64,000 bases of DNA, from the NCBI GenBank assembly GCA_027886175.1, contig JAJNNQ010000013.1, forward strand, positions 6,033,501-6,097,500, written 5' to 3'. This document shows, one piece after another, positions 48,958 to 61,638 of the stretch (position 1 is its first letter; each line of letters begins with the position of its first letter). Made by a program: the position numbers and the translations under genes. The stretch comes from Phylloscopus collybita (lineage: Eukaryota; Chordata; Aves; Passeriformes; Phylloscopidae). The notes beneath the pieces were generated by a model, which was not told where the DNA came from, did not search any database, and worked only from the letters and a program-made list of their open reading frames with translations.

Positions 48958-51900
48958 CTCCTACACTGTTGCAGTAGAGAGCTGCAAAACCCTTGAGAGA
49001 TTTCCAAAACCCTCTTAATTTAGGGAGACCTCCTGGTTTGAACTTTGGACAAAGATTTAACACCTGTATGTAGAGGCAAAGTCAGGACACTCAGCACCGA
49101 CTTTTGTTTCACTGGAATCTGGAGGCGACAGCACAGATTTCCCTACTGAAGAAACATCCTGGGAGAAGCATACCTGTGAGGATAAGTCCTGTTAGGAGAG
49201 CATTAAGAGGCTCACATACTGAAGTGCCAAATTAATCTTTCCATCCTTCAAGCTGCTCCACACACAGCCCACCCTTCACAGGGTATGTTGTCAAGAAATG
49301 TTTTCATGAAACTTAAGACATGATAATCTGCCTAACACAGTAGAAAAATGATAAATGTAATGCCTAAAAATACAAGAGCCTTAGCTGTGTTTTATTAGAA
49401 AACACTGCATGTCAGCCATCCTGCCTGATTTTGTCACCCATAGCCTTGTTAAAAAATTGATCAATGCATCCAGCCATATTTCCATCAATTTTAAGTGAGG
49501 CAAAAGAGAAAAAGAGCCTGAAGAAAACCCCACAGTTTTTCTGCAGAAACTCTTGAGGAACTTCAATTATCTCCCAGTGGGAGTCTCAAAATGGGCAAGA
49601 AAGGAGCCATGTTAAGCCAGAAAAAAAAAAAAAAATCAGAAATGTTAAGACAAACCAAACATTAATTCCACTTCTTGACTAAAACACTGTTGAAAAGAAA
49701 AAAGGCTCACAGCTGTGGGGCACCTGAGATCTAACACAGAGCTGTCTGATCCAATTAACATTTTTCTCATTTGTGACTACATTTGAGTTCTCTACGCAAA
49801 GCATCTCAGAAAAAGCCTTATCCATCAAACCAACACAAACATTGAGGCATTGCCTGAAGTTAGTTAGCAGTGAATGTGCACCCATATTCAAGTTTCCAGG
49901 GAGAGTTGCACTGCTTGTGAACAGCCTGTACCAGAGCTGGATGCCTTTCGAAGCAAACATCAACAGCACTCGAGCATTTTGTTTTCAAGAAGCCAAAATC
50001 GCCCTGCCAGGTCCTGCTAGGCCTGATACTGGAAATTTTAGTGGCACTGCCTAATGTCTCCTTGAAGCCAATGTCTCAAGGAGGCACTAATGAGTGAGAT
50101 GACTCTCTCCTAGTTCCTGTGGTTGCCATTAAGCACATAAAGCGATGTCTAGACATGGCTGAAGCCAAAGCAAAGGTAAACACATCACTTTCTCTCTTTG
50201 TTAAGGTTTCCTTGTGTTTTTTCCCAACTCACTCAAGAGCCATCACTCTCTCTCTGTCGCCCTATTTTCTAAGACACGTCATCACTTGGAAGACATAAGC
50301 AGGGCCAGGAAATGTGAAATTGTTCAAGAAAAGTACTTTCTCCCAGTGCCACAGAAAACGAGAGGCTCAGGTTGGGGGAAAGCAGTAAAACAGACAGCTG
50401 AGTAACTGCTTGTTAAAATTCTGCTCTGCCCTCCCTTAGAAAGTCTATGATCACCAATTAATTCTTTTTACTTTGCTTTTACTAAAATAATGTAATATAG
50501 GTTTACGAAATCTCATGAGAACATGAGACAGCCCCTGTAATTTAATCTGAGAAAGACACATACTTCATCAAAAGAGCAGTTGGTTTCAATGATCTACTAA
50601 GAGTCCCAAAGGGTTCTTTTTCTATTTTCTGAATACAATTATTAAATATTATTTGGCAGCATTGTGCTTTTTCTGGCTCAGCTTCTTCAAAACAAATGCT
50701 TTATAATTAATTTTGCTTCAGTCCAGTTGAATGGTTCAGAGTTAATTCCAATATAATTAAATCCTTTCTTTGGAATCCTTCTTGCCCCAAGTATCCCCCT
50801 TTTCTTTCTCAGACTTCAACTTTGCCCAGCACTACCCTCCACACATAGGTCAGATATGATTTCTGTGGGGGCTCAGATTGTTCTTCTCCTACTGATATAA
50901 AAGAGACCTCTTACAAGTTGAAGAATTTAACTCTTTCTTGCATATTGCATCAGTTTTGATTTTGTAAAGCTAGTAGACATGATAAGTGGCCTAAAAGATG
51001 TATTAGAAAACTAAATCAAAGGAAATAAAAATATACTGCAAATTAAATAAAAATATACAGCACACTAAATTTAATTAGGCATCAGCTAATCAAGGAAATG
51101 GTATGAATTAAGGTGTCTTCCAAGGAGCCTAAGGATATCTAAATTACACAGACTGCTCCCTAAATCAAATAACACCTCATGTCTGAGATTTCCAAATAAA
51201 TAACCACCAGTCCTGGTAAAAGGCTATGAAAGTAAATGCCACATTATGTAGTGTAGATGCCATTCTCAGTACTGCAGGAGCTTCACCTTGGAGTTCAGTG
51301 CAGAGGCATCTGCCAGGCTGCACCACCGTGCCCAGTGTGGCCAAAGCCCTTTGCAGAGTGAGAATTCCTGGGTGCTCCAGCTGCCTGCTGGGCACTGGCT
51401 GCTGGCTGGGTTTGCATGATGTGCTAACCTTGCTCATTTGTTTAGTGTACTAGCATCAACACCACCAGAGTGCACACTTCAGGTAAGGCCTGCTGCAATT
51501 ATAACAGGTAGTGGTGCACCTTCATTAAAGCCCAAAAGACAATGCTGAAAGAGATGGCCATGCAATGAATTCAAAATTGGCAGCAAAATTTCCTTCAGCA
51601 AATAAGCTTCACTTCTGTACAAAGAATACCATTCTCTATCACATACTCCTGCTGATTCTGTTGCCTTCCCTGTATCAACAGAGCTGGAGAAAACAAGCCT
51701 GAAAGTGCCCTGGCCATAGGAAAACAGGATAGCTATTTTTAACTGCAAACTCTAACACACTGATAAATGTTATACTTGTTCCCAACTTTAAAGAGTGACT
51801 TACAGTGACAAATTTATTGCTAATTGCACAAACAGTTTATTATGCAGGACCATAAGAAATCTTGGGGTCTAAAGGATGTGTACTAAGAAATCATTTAATC

Positions 51901-54718
51901 TGGCAAATACTGATGAATCAAGGCCTTATTTACCCAGAATTTGTTAAGTTCAGAGCTTTATGCTTTGCAGGAATTCTGTAGGTGACTACAAAAACAAATG
52001 GGGTTTAGGCTGAAACCTGGTTAGCTAATATTAGGAAGTTAATGTATACTCAGATTGCCAGGTATTTTGGCAAATTTTTATACTCAGTGAGTACTTCCAG
52101 CATGAAAACCAAGGACTTTTGACTTCAGCATCCAACCTGTTCACCCTCCTCATTGACTTGTAGCTGCATTTTCTGACCTACTTGCCCATCCTGGCTTCTC
52201 AATCCCAGCCAGCCCTGCCCTGTTTGTTACAGAGAAGATGTGCTCTGTTTGTTCCTCATCTCCTCCATTTTTGGAGCTCATTGCTCAGCCAGAGACAGTT
52301 TTCTAGTTTGGCTGTTACCAGCTAACTTCTCTTCCATTCATCCCAGTGTCTGAGGAATTGTTTGAATCCAGATCCCAGTTTGTGACTGATTGAGAAAATA
52401 ACTAACAGGTGCCACATCTCCAAACCTCACGCTCTGCAAATCTGTTTCTCTTATAAGAAATGGGTGTTTCTACCTAAAATCCCATAATGGCAATATTCTA
52501 CCACTGATTTAAGAAAAGGAAAGAAACAATTATTAAAACAATATTTCAAAATATGAACTGCAGACAGCTGTCTCCCACACTTACCAGGTTGAGTTACAAT
52601 ATAGTTCACTTTTAAAACAAGCCTTCATTTCAGGGAACCACAGAGAGTCAGCTGGCACATAAATCAGCTTTCTGTAAAATGAGGAACAAATCTACAGTGG
52701 CCATTGGAAAGGGGACATGCAATGTAAATATGAGAATATCCAAAAGGCACACTCTTAGATGGATTTGGGGAACTCCTATTAGTGGCAAAGACTACAGACC
52801 ATATTGTTTTAAACTGTTTGTCTCAAGAGATCACATAAGTAGCATGGAACATGCTTGATGAGTATTATACAACTAGCCTTCAAAGACAAAGTCCACTGGT
52901 GCTTATGAATCAGCTGCATCTTTCCTTGTGACTAAGCATGTGTCAGTCAAATCTATTCCTTAAAAACTACCTGAAATGTTATTTAAAAAAATCAATGATA
53001 ATCAAATACTTAATGGAAGTTTTCTTTCCTTTACAAAAATAGATTAATAATGTCAAAATATTCTGCATGAACACTTGACCTCATCACCGTTTAAAATTTC
53101 AATGTAGCTAAACATATTTTAATATCATTGTCAATATTTTTCTCCCCAAATAAATTTCTGAGACTGACAGTTCATTTCAGCTCAGAATGAAGTAAGTTTT
53201 GAAATTCCAGCTGTAATTCCTGTTTAAAATTCTATCTTTCAACCATCTCTATTCATTTCTTCTGCTGGATTTAATACTTACTTTGTTTAGCAGTAGCAGT
53301 TCAATACCAATAACTTCAATTCCATGAGCAAAGATAACTGCTTATTATAAAATTGTTGGATTTTTTTTTTGTCTGATTGATTTTTCTTCCATCTCAAAAT
53401 ATGCAATGCCTGTTTCTCAAATAGTCTTTGAACACCTCAGATCAAGTGGTGCTACAGTAACAGAGTATAATTCTTCATGTTTATGGATGGTATGTACCTC
53501 AGGGAAACAAACCCAACGTGTTCTCTAGTGCAAACCTGTGTATTATTCCATTATCTCACCTTGTGTGATGATGGGTTAGCTTTGGGGTGAAAGACAGAAG
53601 AGAACCTGGCTCTCATCTGCATCCTGTGGCAGTCAGCAGCCCTGACCTTGCTCAGATGAGAGGAGACCTTCTGCAAAGACCACTGAAGTCAGCAGGGATA
53701 TCATTCCAGCATGGTCAGGCTCTCTTCCTGCCTTCTAATTTGTGAATGAGGTTTTCATTATTTATCTTTCCTCACAGAGGTTAAATTAACTGTTGTTTGT
53801 TCAGCACATTGAAATTCTCAGTGAAGTATTAATATTTACAGAGCATTTTTGTTCTCAGTTTGTGGTTATCGTTTGTTTTTCAATTCTATTTGGTTTTCAA
53901 TTCTATTTGTTTTTCTGTTTGGTTCCTGGTTTTTAGGAGGACCATCTGAGTAGTCCAAAACTGCCAGTGGAACAAGAGAAGAAACACACCTTTATCTTTT
54001 TCTTCTTTCTACTCAATGTCTTTAAGAAACATCCAGAGTGAATTAACATTTGCCAAGTGTGAGAAGTAAAAATGAATCTCCAAGTCAGGTTGTATCCCCA
54101 AAGAACTTTGTGTGAAAGCCACATTAACATCAGTTCCTTCCTGAATGTCTGCTTGCCAGATGGAAATTTATCTTTAAAATCTGTACAGTAGTGTGACATT
54201 GCTGACATGTTATTTCTATGCAGTTTTTATGTGCATTACTGTTCTCTCAGGAAGGAATAATCAATCCATTTTAAACTCAAAATATAATTGCCTATTAATA
54301 TCCCCTGATGCTGCAAGAACCTTTAATCATGCCTAAACATAAAATAACTCATGCAGAAGTTTGGTTTTTTCTTCATTAATAAAGCAAATAAAAATATAGC
54401 AAGCCATTAGGCTGAGTTAGTTCACTTATGGAGACTATCATATTTACTTATTTTATTGAAGACACTATTTTAAATTATGCATTTAAAACAACTAATTGAC
54501 CTATTTAATCTTAGTGACTTAGAAATTTTGCTGCATTAATATTTCCATAGATTACTTGTTCATCACAAAAATACTTCAAAATATGCAGTGTTTTAAAATA
54601 GGTGAATGTTTCAGGAATAACATTTTATTTTTCACTTTCACTCAAAACACCTGCTAGAATCAAACCCAGATTCCTTGTCAGATGCATCTTTTTCTTAATT
54701 TCCTTTTCTGGTGCTCAG
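48958..54718. other. single-copy AT-rich sequence, no gene seen
   Basis: No gene or transposon is recognised in about 5.8 kb. There is an A-run near 49621-49635, and TTTTCAATTCTATTTG-type sequence is duplicated in tandem at 53877-53910. Confidence 0.55.
53877..53910. repeat. 17-bp tandem duplication
   Basis: TTTTCAATTCTATTTGG at 53877-53893 is followed directly by TTTTCAATTCTATTTGT at 53894-53910, with only the last base differing. Confidence 0.88.
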
Positions 54719-54855
54719 AACTTAAAAAGCTCACAAGAATTTTATTGTGTGTATCAATGCACTAGCATGAGAGCATCTGCCAGAGTTATTTCTCTGCTGG
54801 AATGCTCACATCACAAAAGCCAGCTGAGTCTCCTTGTTCTGGTGAACAAGCCCAG
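54719..54855 (+). other. candidate exon with strong splice-like borders (speculative)
   Basis: The 137-bp stretch follows a pyrimidine-rich run ending in GGTGCTCAG (AG at 54717-54718). It ends in CCCAG directly before GTAAGAAC (GT at 54856-54857), a near-ideal donor. One plus-strand frame stays open throughout, giving residues beginning NLKSSQEFYCVYQCTSMRAS. I do not recognise the peptide. The open frame also extends upstream through the pyrimidine tract to 54602, so its openness is weak evidence. Such acceptor/donor pairs arise by chance many times in 64 kb. It could be a coding exon, a lncRNA exon or nothing. Confidence 0.15.
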
Positions 54856-57374
54856 GTAAGAACAAATTTCCTCCTGTTCTGGCTTTGCCACAAGAAATCT
54901 GCCATGAGAATCCTGTCCCATCAGTTGGTGTCCAGACAACTGAGCCAAGAAGATTAAAGCTTTCCATTGACCTCACTGCATGAACACTGGACAGAACTGC
55001 AAAATTCACCTCCTGGAAAAAGGAGAAGAGGGTCATTGGGCCAGGAATTAAGCCCAGCTATTTCTTCATCTGGCCTAGTTGGATATTTAGTGCTCATGTG
55101 ACATGATGTTACCTGGTACTAAAGCAGTGGCTTCAAATAAACCATCTATTGCTCATCAAAACCAGCAGAGACTCAAATGTCACAAACCTTCTTGTTAAAC
55201 TCCAGAAAAATCCTGAAATAGTTTCACTAAGACAGTAAAATCTTAGTGTATGAGGTAGCAACAGGGTTTTTGAGTGAGAAAAATGTGGTTTCCTCTTAGC
55301 TAGATCTCACTGCTGACATAAATCTTTTCTGATGCTCAGCTCTGTTCAAAACCAAAGTCTACCCCAGCCTAAAACCTTTGTAATAATCTTCTGTGGTGGT
55401 TCAAGGTTCTAGCTGAACTAACAAAAAGTTTTATTTCATAGCCTTATCTCTTTGATGTCTTTGCATATATCTTCAGGTGGGAAGAGAAAAGAGCCAGTAT
55501 AAACAAATAAAATATTTCCCCAGGAAAGGAAGTGAAAGCAAAAAAGGGAAGCAGGATTCATTAACGAGGTTAAAATTTTGATTTCTGACTGTTTATTGTT
55601 CAATTTTCTCTGGAGTAAGTTTTGCCATGTTCATGCACAGGGACCTTCTCAAACTAAGTGTTGGTTAAAAAAGACCTTATGCTGACTCTACTCCTCTTGC
55701 TTTTATATTTCTGGGTAATCTGAACAGAGTCTCTGCCACTCATCTTCTGTGCAGAGGAGCAGAGAACAGGATGTCAGCACAGAAGAAAATAAAGGAGAAT
55801 ATGCAAACGCTGCTAAAATCAACCTGAGAGCATGACAATATAAACTATGAAGCCCCCTGCCTTTGAGGAGGGATTTAAGCCCGTGCCATGACTCCTACAT
55901 ACAAGCTATCTGCTCTTAGATGTCTCAGGAGATCCACTGTCTCCCTTCCCAGCATAGCTCTTCCCTAATAAAGCCACACAGTCTGGCTGCCCTCTGCCAG
56001 GATGTGTTGCTGATTTTTTTTTTTCATCCCTTCCCTCTTCTCTCTGAACTAAGCTGTTCCACAGGGCAAATTGTAGGGACACACATGGGCTGAGTCACAT
56101 TTGGGATGTGCCACTGCAGAAAAAGGAGGTGTAAAAGGGGATATAACATTCTGGGTTTCAAGAATTAATCCCAAACGTTTTTCCTCTGGCATTGTTCTGC
56201 ACTAGGAAAAATACCATAACCAGGCAGAAAGACAACTTCCTTGTGAAAGTTAAAATGGAGAGGCTGGTAATAGGACACAGGTTAGAAATTAAACTACAGG
56301 ATCATTATTGTACTTGCTTAATACACAAAGCATTCAAGTTTTATACAAATCTGCATAACTCTGTATTTTACAAATTTATACAAATCTATAAAAATCTGCA
56401 GGAGCTTCCCATCATATCCATTAACAGGTAAACCTTAGGAAAAACATTTTTCCAGTTACCCATCAGCACTGCTCTTCTTACTATGCCATTCACAGGCTCT
56501 TTGTTTAAAGGGCACAGTAGGCATCTTCCCAAGGTTTTATGTTTACTCTTCTGCTGCTCTCCAGATTAATGGGAACCGAGCCCCTGCTCCTGCTGCTCTC
56601 AGGCCTCTCCTTCATTTTTTGCTGACAACCAAACCTTCCCTTCCTCCTTTCCATTTGATGTAGAATTTATATCAGCCACATGGGAAAAGGAGGTGCAGCT
56701 TCAACCACTGACTTTAATCTCCATGTGAAAGGCAAGGCAACGGATGGGGCAGCAAGCAGCATTGAAGTCCTCAGCATAAATGTTGTTGCTCATTACAAGC
56801 TCCCTCTCGAGGGATTAAAAAAAAAATCTTCAAAGGGGAATTGTTCCGGTCTCACACACGCCGGCGTTCCTTCTCACACACACGCGCCTTTCACATCTCA
56901 TGCATGTGGCTTCCACGCAGGAAACAATTACTGTAATTAATAGACCCAAATAACCCCACTGTTCATTTAAAAATGCACTTTAAATTGACAGTGGCACAAA
57001 AAAAAAAAAAAAAGTGGCTGGGTGTTTAGGTCTCATTATCCGTGTGGACTAAAAACCTGGTTGTGTATACAGACTGTGAGCTCTATATTTTTCCAGGCCT
57101 ATCACATCAAGTTCAACTCCAGTACAAACCAAAATATGCTCAAGGTTTGAATATTCTCCAGGAGGCACTCGGACATCATTGTTTCTCCCTACAACACCTA
57201 GGAGCTATTTCGTCTAGACTGAAATAAATGTGACTGGCACTGGCAAAGAGGTTCTTTTTTCATCAAGAGACAGAGGTTAATATTTGCTGGGAAATATAAC
57301 ATCTCTCAGGTAGTAGATTAAATTAAGGACCCTCAGTTGGGAACATTTTCCTTTGCTTAAAGTTATTGTTATTT
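54856..57374. other. single-copy sequence, no gene seen
   Basis: No gene or transposon is recognised. A slightly CpG-enriched patch at about 56820-56930 (CACACGCCGGCG, then CACACACGCGCC) is the only notable composition change. An A-run lies at about 56998-57014, and TTATACAAATCT is repeated near 56340 and 56377. Confidence 0.55.
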
Positions 57375-57437
57375 AAAAAAAAAAAAAAAAAAACCACAAC
57401 AACAACAAAAAACCAAACAAACAAACAAAAAAAAAAC
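57375..57437 (+). repeat. A19 tract followed by CAA/CAAA simple repeat
   Basis: Nineteen A (57375-57393) run into CAACAACAAC and CAAACAAACAAAC units and another A-run. It is low-complexity and not attached to a recognisable element. Confidence 0.93.
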
Positions 57438-57740
57438 CCCAAACCCCTCAGCATATATTATCATTTTTACCATGTTTACATTCTGCTATATCAGACACAA
57501 GAACATGATTTCTTCTTTCAGTACCTTCAGTAAGAAATATAACATACTGTGATTTTGCCAGTGAATGGATAACTGTTACTTTTATTAGTTTGATCTGCTT
57601 TTTCCTCCTGCTGCTTGACTGCAGAGCTGCTGTATCCCTCACACTGGCAAGATCCATGGCAAAACCCAGTAGGACCCTTTGCTTGGGGCCGTGAGGTTAG
57701 GAGTCTATAAAGCAGTTGTACACACATCCGAGAATTTCCA

Positions 57741-57770
57741 TGGGATGGGTTGGGATGGGATGGGATGGTG
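57741..57770 (+). repeat. short GGGAT repeat, interrupted
   Basis: Five to six GGGAT/GGGTT units. It is the same pentanucleotide as the larger array about 450 bp downstream. It contains at least four GGG runs with short loops, so a G-quadruplex is possible. Confidence 0.9.
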
Positions 57771-58223
57771 ATGCCTTAAGTTTTAGCTTCCATGATTTCC
57801 AGATTCTGTGCTGCCTAGGGGTGTAGTTCTGAGCTTCATATTAAGTGTTCTTAAGCTCTCTGCACGCAGTAGGTAGAAAAAATAAATCCTTTTCCTCCTG
57901 GAGACCAAGGACAATGAGTTCAACTTTCAGGCCCAACAGCATAAACAACAGTGGACTGAAGAGAGAAACAAGAAGGATGAGCCCTTACAACCTGAAGCTG
58001 CAAATGGACAATTAAACTCCAATATACAAATGGGTCAAAACTTATAGAAGTGTAAGACCTCGTGACCATTTGTCCATTTTGTGACCATTTTAAGTCTGCC
58101 TTGGGTGTATCCCTGGTCAGGCTCTTGTCCTGCCCAAGGTGTCCCCTTAAGGCCTTTCAGTAAATACCTACTTTATTCTCTAGCTCTGTCCAGGCTCTGT
58201 TTCAGGCCAGCCTTCCCAAGGCA
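57771..58223. other. single-copy spacer between two GGGAT arrays
   Basis: No gene or element is recognised. It is AT-rich up to about 58080 and more GC-rich beyond. Confidence 0.5.
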
Positions 58224-58306
58224 GGGATGGGATGGGATGGGATGGGATGGGATGGGATGGGATGGGATGGGATGGGATGGGATGGGATGGGATGGGATGG
58301 GATGGG
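58224..58306 (+). repeat. GGGAT pentanucleotide array, 16.6 units, G-quadruplex-capable
   Basis: Eighty-three bases of uninterrupted GGGAT, with 17 consecutive GGG runs separated by two-base AT loops. This fits the usual quadruplex pattern (four GGG runs with loops of 1-7 bases) many times over. The period makes all frames open on both strands: Gly-Trp-Asp-Gly-Met on the plus strand and Pro-Ser-His-Pro-Ile on the minus. The frames at 58081-58347, 58180-58542 and 58227-58445 are therefore repeat artefacts. Perfect units suggest recent expansion. Confidence 0.97.
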
Positions 58307-61260
58307 CTGCACTCCACAGCCAGGAAGGAGCCAGCAGGAGGGGGTAGGTTCATGGAGGAACAACACAGGAACACACAGCTGTGGAAGCAGTAGGGCTGCC
58401 ACTGCAAGCAAAGGCTGCTCAGCACCAGCACCCTCTGCCTACTGAGTGTCCAGCACTCAGCTCCTGCATGCTCAGGGGAGACAAAGGGAGCAAAATTTGG
58501 CACTGTACCCATGGAGCTGAAAGCTCTGTCCCTGGCACACAAAGATCCTCATAGAGGGTCTGCTCCATTGTGACCCTGAGATACAGCAACACTTGAGTAG
58601 ATGGACTAGCACAGCAATCTATTTCTTTCACCTCTTGTTTCTTTTCTTTAGCAGTGCTGAAAAAAACCAGGCCATATCAGCTGGTGCAACAGCTCAATGT
58701 GTTGTTCAGTTCATGTATCTCACATGAATCATCCATTTAATTTTGAACTCTTACTTTAGCTTTTCAAAATAAAGAGTTTGGGGTGGGTTTTTTTTTAAGG
58801 CCCATGGGAAGAATATGTTAGATTTGACTTCTGGTATTTGTCTTTCATATGTTTCAGTGAAATTAGTTAGATCTGGAAAATGTTGCCCTTTACCTGGTAA
58901 TTCAGGAAACCAAAGAAACTAATACATTTATCAAATGAACAGAAATGGCCCTCTGGATTTCAACAAAGTTTCCTTTTGTTGTATAAACGAAATTCCAGTA
59001 TAATCAATTTTCTACACATCATAATGTTTTAGAACAAAGGTTGAAATGACAATGAAACTTGATTTTTATGGCCCTTCGCCTGCAGAAGAGAGAAAAGAAA
59101 GTAACATTTTATAGTGTCGATGTACACAGAAATAAATCCAAGAGCTCTTTTTGACAAGAAAGGCCACAGTAGTTCAAATCAGACAGTTAAAGGCTTTTAT
59201 GTTGTTCTAGAGGGCCATGATTAAGCAACACATTTAAAATATGTATTATGAAAAAAAAAAAAAAAAAGAACATAGGAAGGTGAAAAATTACGGTTTAATT
59301 TGCATTGAAGTGAAATGACCTCATAATAGAGGTTGACAAAAGAATTAAAAATGTGCCTAATAATGCACATAAACTCCAGCAGACATTCCTAAATCTGCCT
59401 GTCACTTATGAGTAGAGAAATGCTTTTTCTCTCTCATTCTCACTTGTAATTGGGACACACATAGTGATATCTGCTGGCGAAACAGCTCACACGCATTTGT
59501 CAATACAGCAGATGGGGAGCTAAAGGCCCTGGATGTATTTACTCGTTAGGGGATCCTTTCAATCTGCCTCTTTGCTGTGGTTTCTGGGTTTCCTCGAGAA
59601 GCCTGGGTGTGCTCCCTGGAAGCTAAACCCTGTTGCTTTCTGCGGGAGCATGTATTATGTATCCTGCTATAAGGGAACAGGAGCAGCACTGCCAGCTCAG
59701 GCTTTTACTACAGACTTTAAAGTGTTTGGTGTTTCCTTACATCTTCAGCTTCTGGAAGCAAGAACATGTTTTTCGGTTTTGTCTTTATTGCTTTACAGGA
59801 ATGTAAATTTTATCCCACATGGTAATGAGGAAAAATTACCCAAACACACTCGAAGGCATCAGAAGCAAAACAAATAAAAGGGACTAATTATACAATATCT
59901 AGCTTTCCAAGAAACCAGTGCTAAATGGATAGTTTTATATAGTCTTACTGAATGCCTTCCTAACAGCTTTATAGCCTTCCAACCAATTCCACCTGTATTT
60001 GAAATTAAAGAAGGATCAGCCACAGCTTCATATATTTGTAACAGAGAGAGATGCAGGGTTGCTAAGCCCTGTTGCTCAGGGAAGTACATGCTTTCACAAC
60101 TCGTGACTCTGTGTATGTGAAATCTCACAATGGCACGTGATTTTGACAATTTTTTTTTCTGGAACATCAAGCCTCTCAATCACAGAGCCACTGCTGTGGG
60201 ACATGAGAAAGGTGGGTAAGGCACATACTGGCTGGGACTGATGGTCCTGTACCCAGAGAAACCCTTCTGCAATGGATTCCTGCACTGAACACATCAGGCA
60301 TTGGCAGAGGAGGCAAACAGGTTACCCTCATTACCCCATTATATACACTGATCTAAGGTACAGACCCACACAAGCCCAGGCTCCCAGTAGCTCTGTGAGC
60401 TTAGCAGGAGGAACTCAAGCACCTCCACTGATGGACAAGCCACTGTCATAAGCTTCTGATGAAGGAATATGTAGGGACTGGACTTCAGACAATGCAGTTT
60501 CTTCTCCTTTTACAGAATATTCCAAAATTGCAGTTGAAGCAACAGCTGTTAACAATTCACTGAACTAAAATGAAGGAAAAAGTATTTACTTTGGTATTTG
60601 TATCTGAGCTGCTGATATTTCAATGATAAAGCTGCCATATATAAAGATGTGTGGATGTGAACAACCACAATGCCTCTGCAGACTCATCTATTGGAAAAGA
60701 ACAGAATGATTTTGCTCACAGAAACTTGGATGCAAATTTCATTTTATTGCTAATTCCTGGCAGAGAGCTACAACTTCTTATTTTACTGTCTTTCCTATGT
60801 GATGTATCACTACCCACACAACTCTTTTGGTTGTGGTCTGCACTGTCAAATTCACAGGGCAAATTCAGCAACCCTACAGACTAAAAACTTTTATGTTTTT
60901 ACTTTAGGGTTCCCAAGTCTTTCAAGAGATATGCAAATTTTTAGGAACTTTCAGGAGGAGATTTTCATACACCACAACCTTTACCTATAAATATCTTCAA
61001 AAGAAACTTCCCTCTTGCTGGGTCACATATATCTTCTTACTTCTCCCTTCCCTGTGCAGAAAAGAGGGGAAGGGGGACACCCTAAACTCCCAAGTCAGAA
61101 TACAGAAAAAGAATACTATTTAATTAGACCCTTGTAAAAACTTTTCTCTGATCTGAAACTACACTTTGGCCTGAGGATGGATTTGCTGAGCAATTACAAA
61201 TAACCTAGGCCACTGACTCCCAAAAGTTGGTTCAGGCCTTGCCAAAAAAGAGATTTGTTA
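58307..61260. other. single-copy sequence, no gene seen
   Basis: No gene or transposon is recognised. An A17-type run lies near 59251-59267. The stretch 59040-59520 has no repeat and contains several TAAT cores, so it would be a reasonable place to look for conservation. A 114-codon open frame at 59533-59877 has no recognisable domain. Confidence 0.5.
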
Positions 61261-61638
61261 GGAAAAAAAAATAAAGAAAAAAAGAAAAAGAAAAAGAAAA
61301 AGAAAAAGAAAAAGAAAAAGAAAAAGAAAAAAGAAAAAATAAAAAAGAAAAAAGAAAAAAGAAAAAAAGAAAAAGAAAAAAGAAAAAAAACAAAGAAAAA
61401 AGAAAGAAAGAAAAAAAAAGAAAAAAGAAAGAAAAAAGAAAAAGAAAAATAAGGAAAAAAGAAAAAAGAAAGAAAAGAAAAAGAAAAAGAAAACCAGAAA
61501 AAAAGAAAAAAGAAACAAAGAAAAATAAGAAAGAAAAAAGAAAAAGAAAAAATAAAAAAAGAAAGAAAAGAAAGAAAAAAAAAAGAAAAAAGAAAGAAAA
61601 AAGGAAAAAGAAAGGAAAAAAAAGTGAAAAAAAAGGTG
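61261..61638 (+). repeat. A/G-only low-complexity tract (GAAAA/GAAAAA), about 378 bp
   Basis: Almost pure purine on the plus strand, with only a few T and C. It begins with a regular GAAAAA hexamer run (about 61279-61330) and becomes an irregular mix of GAAA, GAAAA and GAAAAAA. The result is an artefactual Lys-rich frame on the plus strand and a Phe/Leu-rich frame on the minus strand. It is the longest strand-asymmetric block in the window. Confidence 0.97.

Noticed and set aside
58081..58542. Frames with Gly-Trp-Asp-Gly-Met or Pro-Ser-His-Pro-Ile repeats
   Set aside because: Products of the GGGAT array, which is open in every frame.
61255..61518. Lysine-rich and phenylalanine-rich frames
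   Set aside because: Translations of the GAAAA/GAAAAA purine tract.
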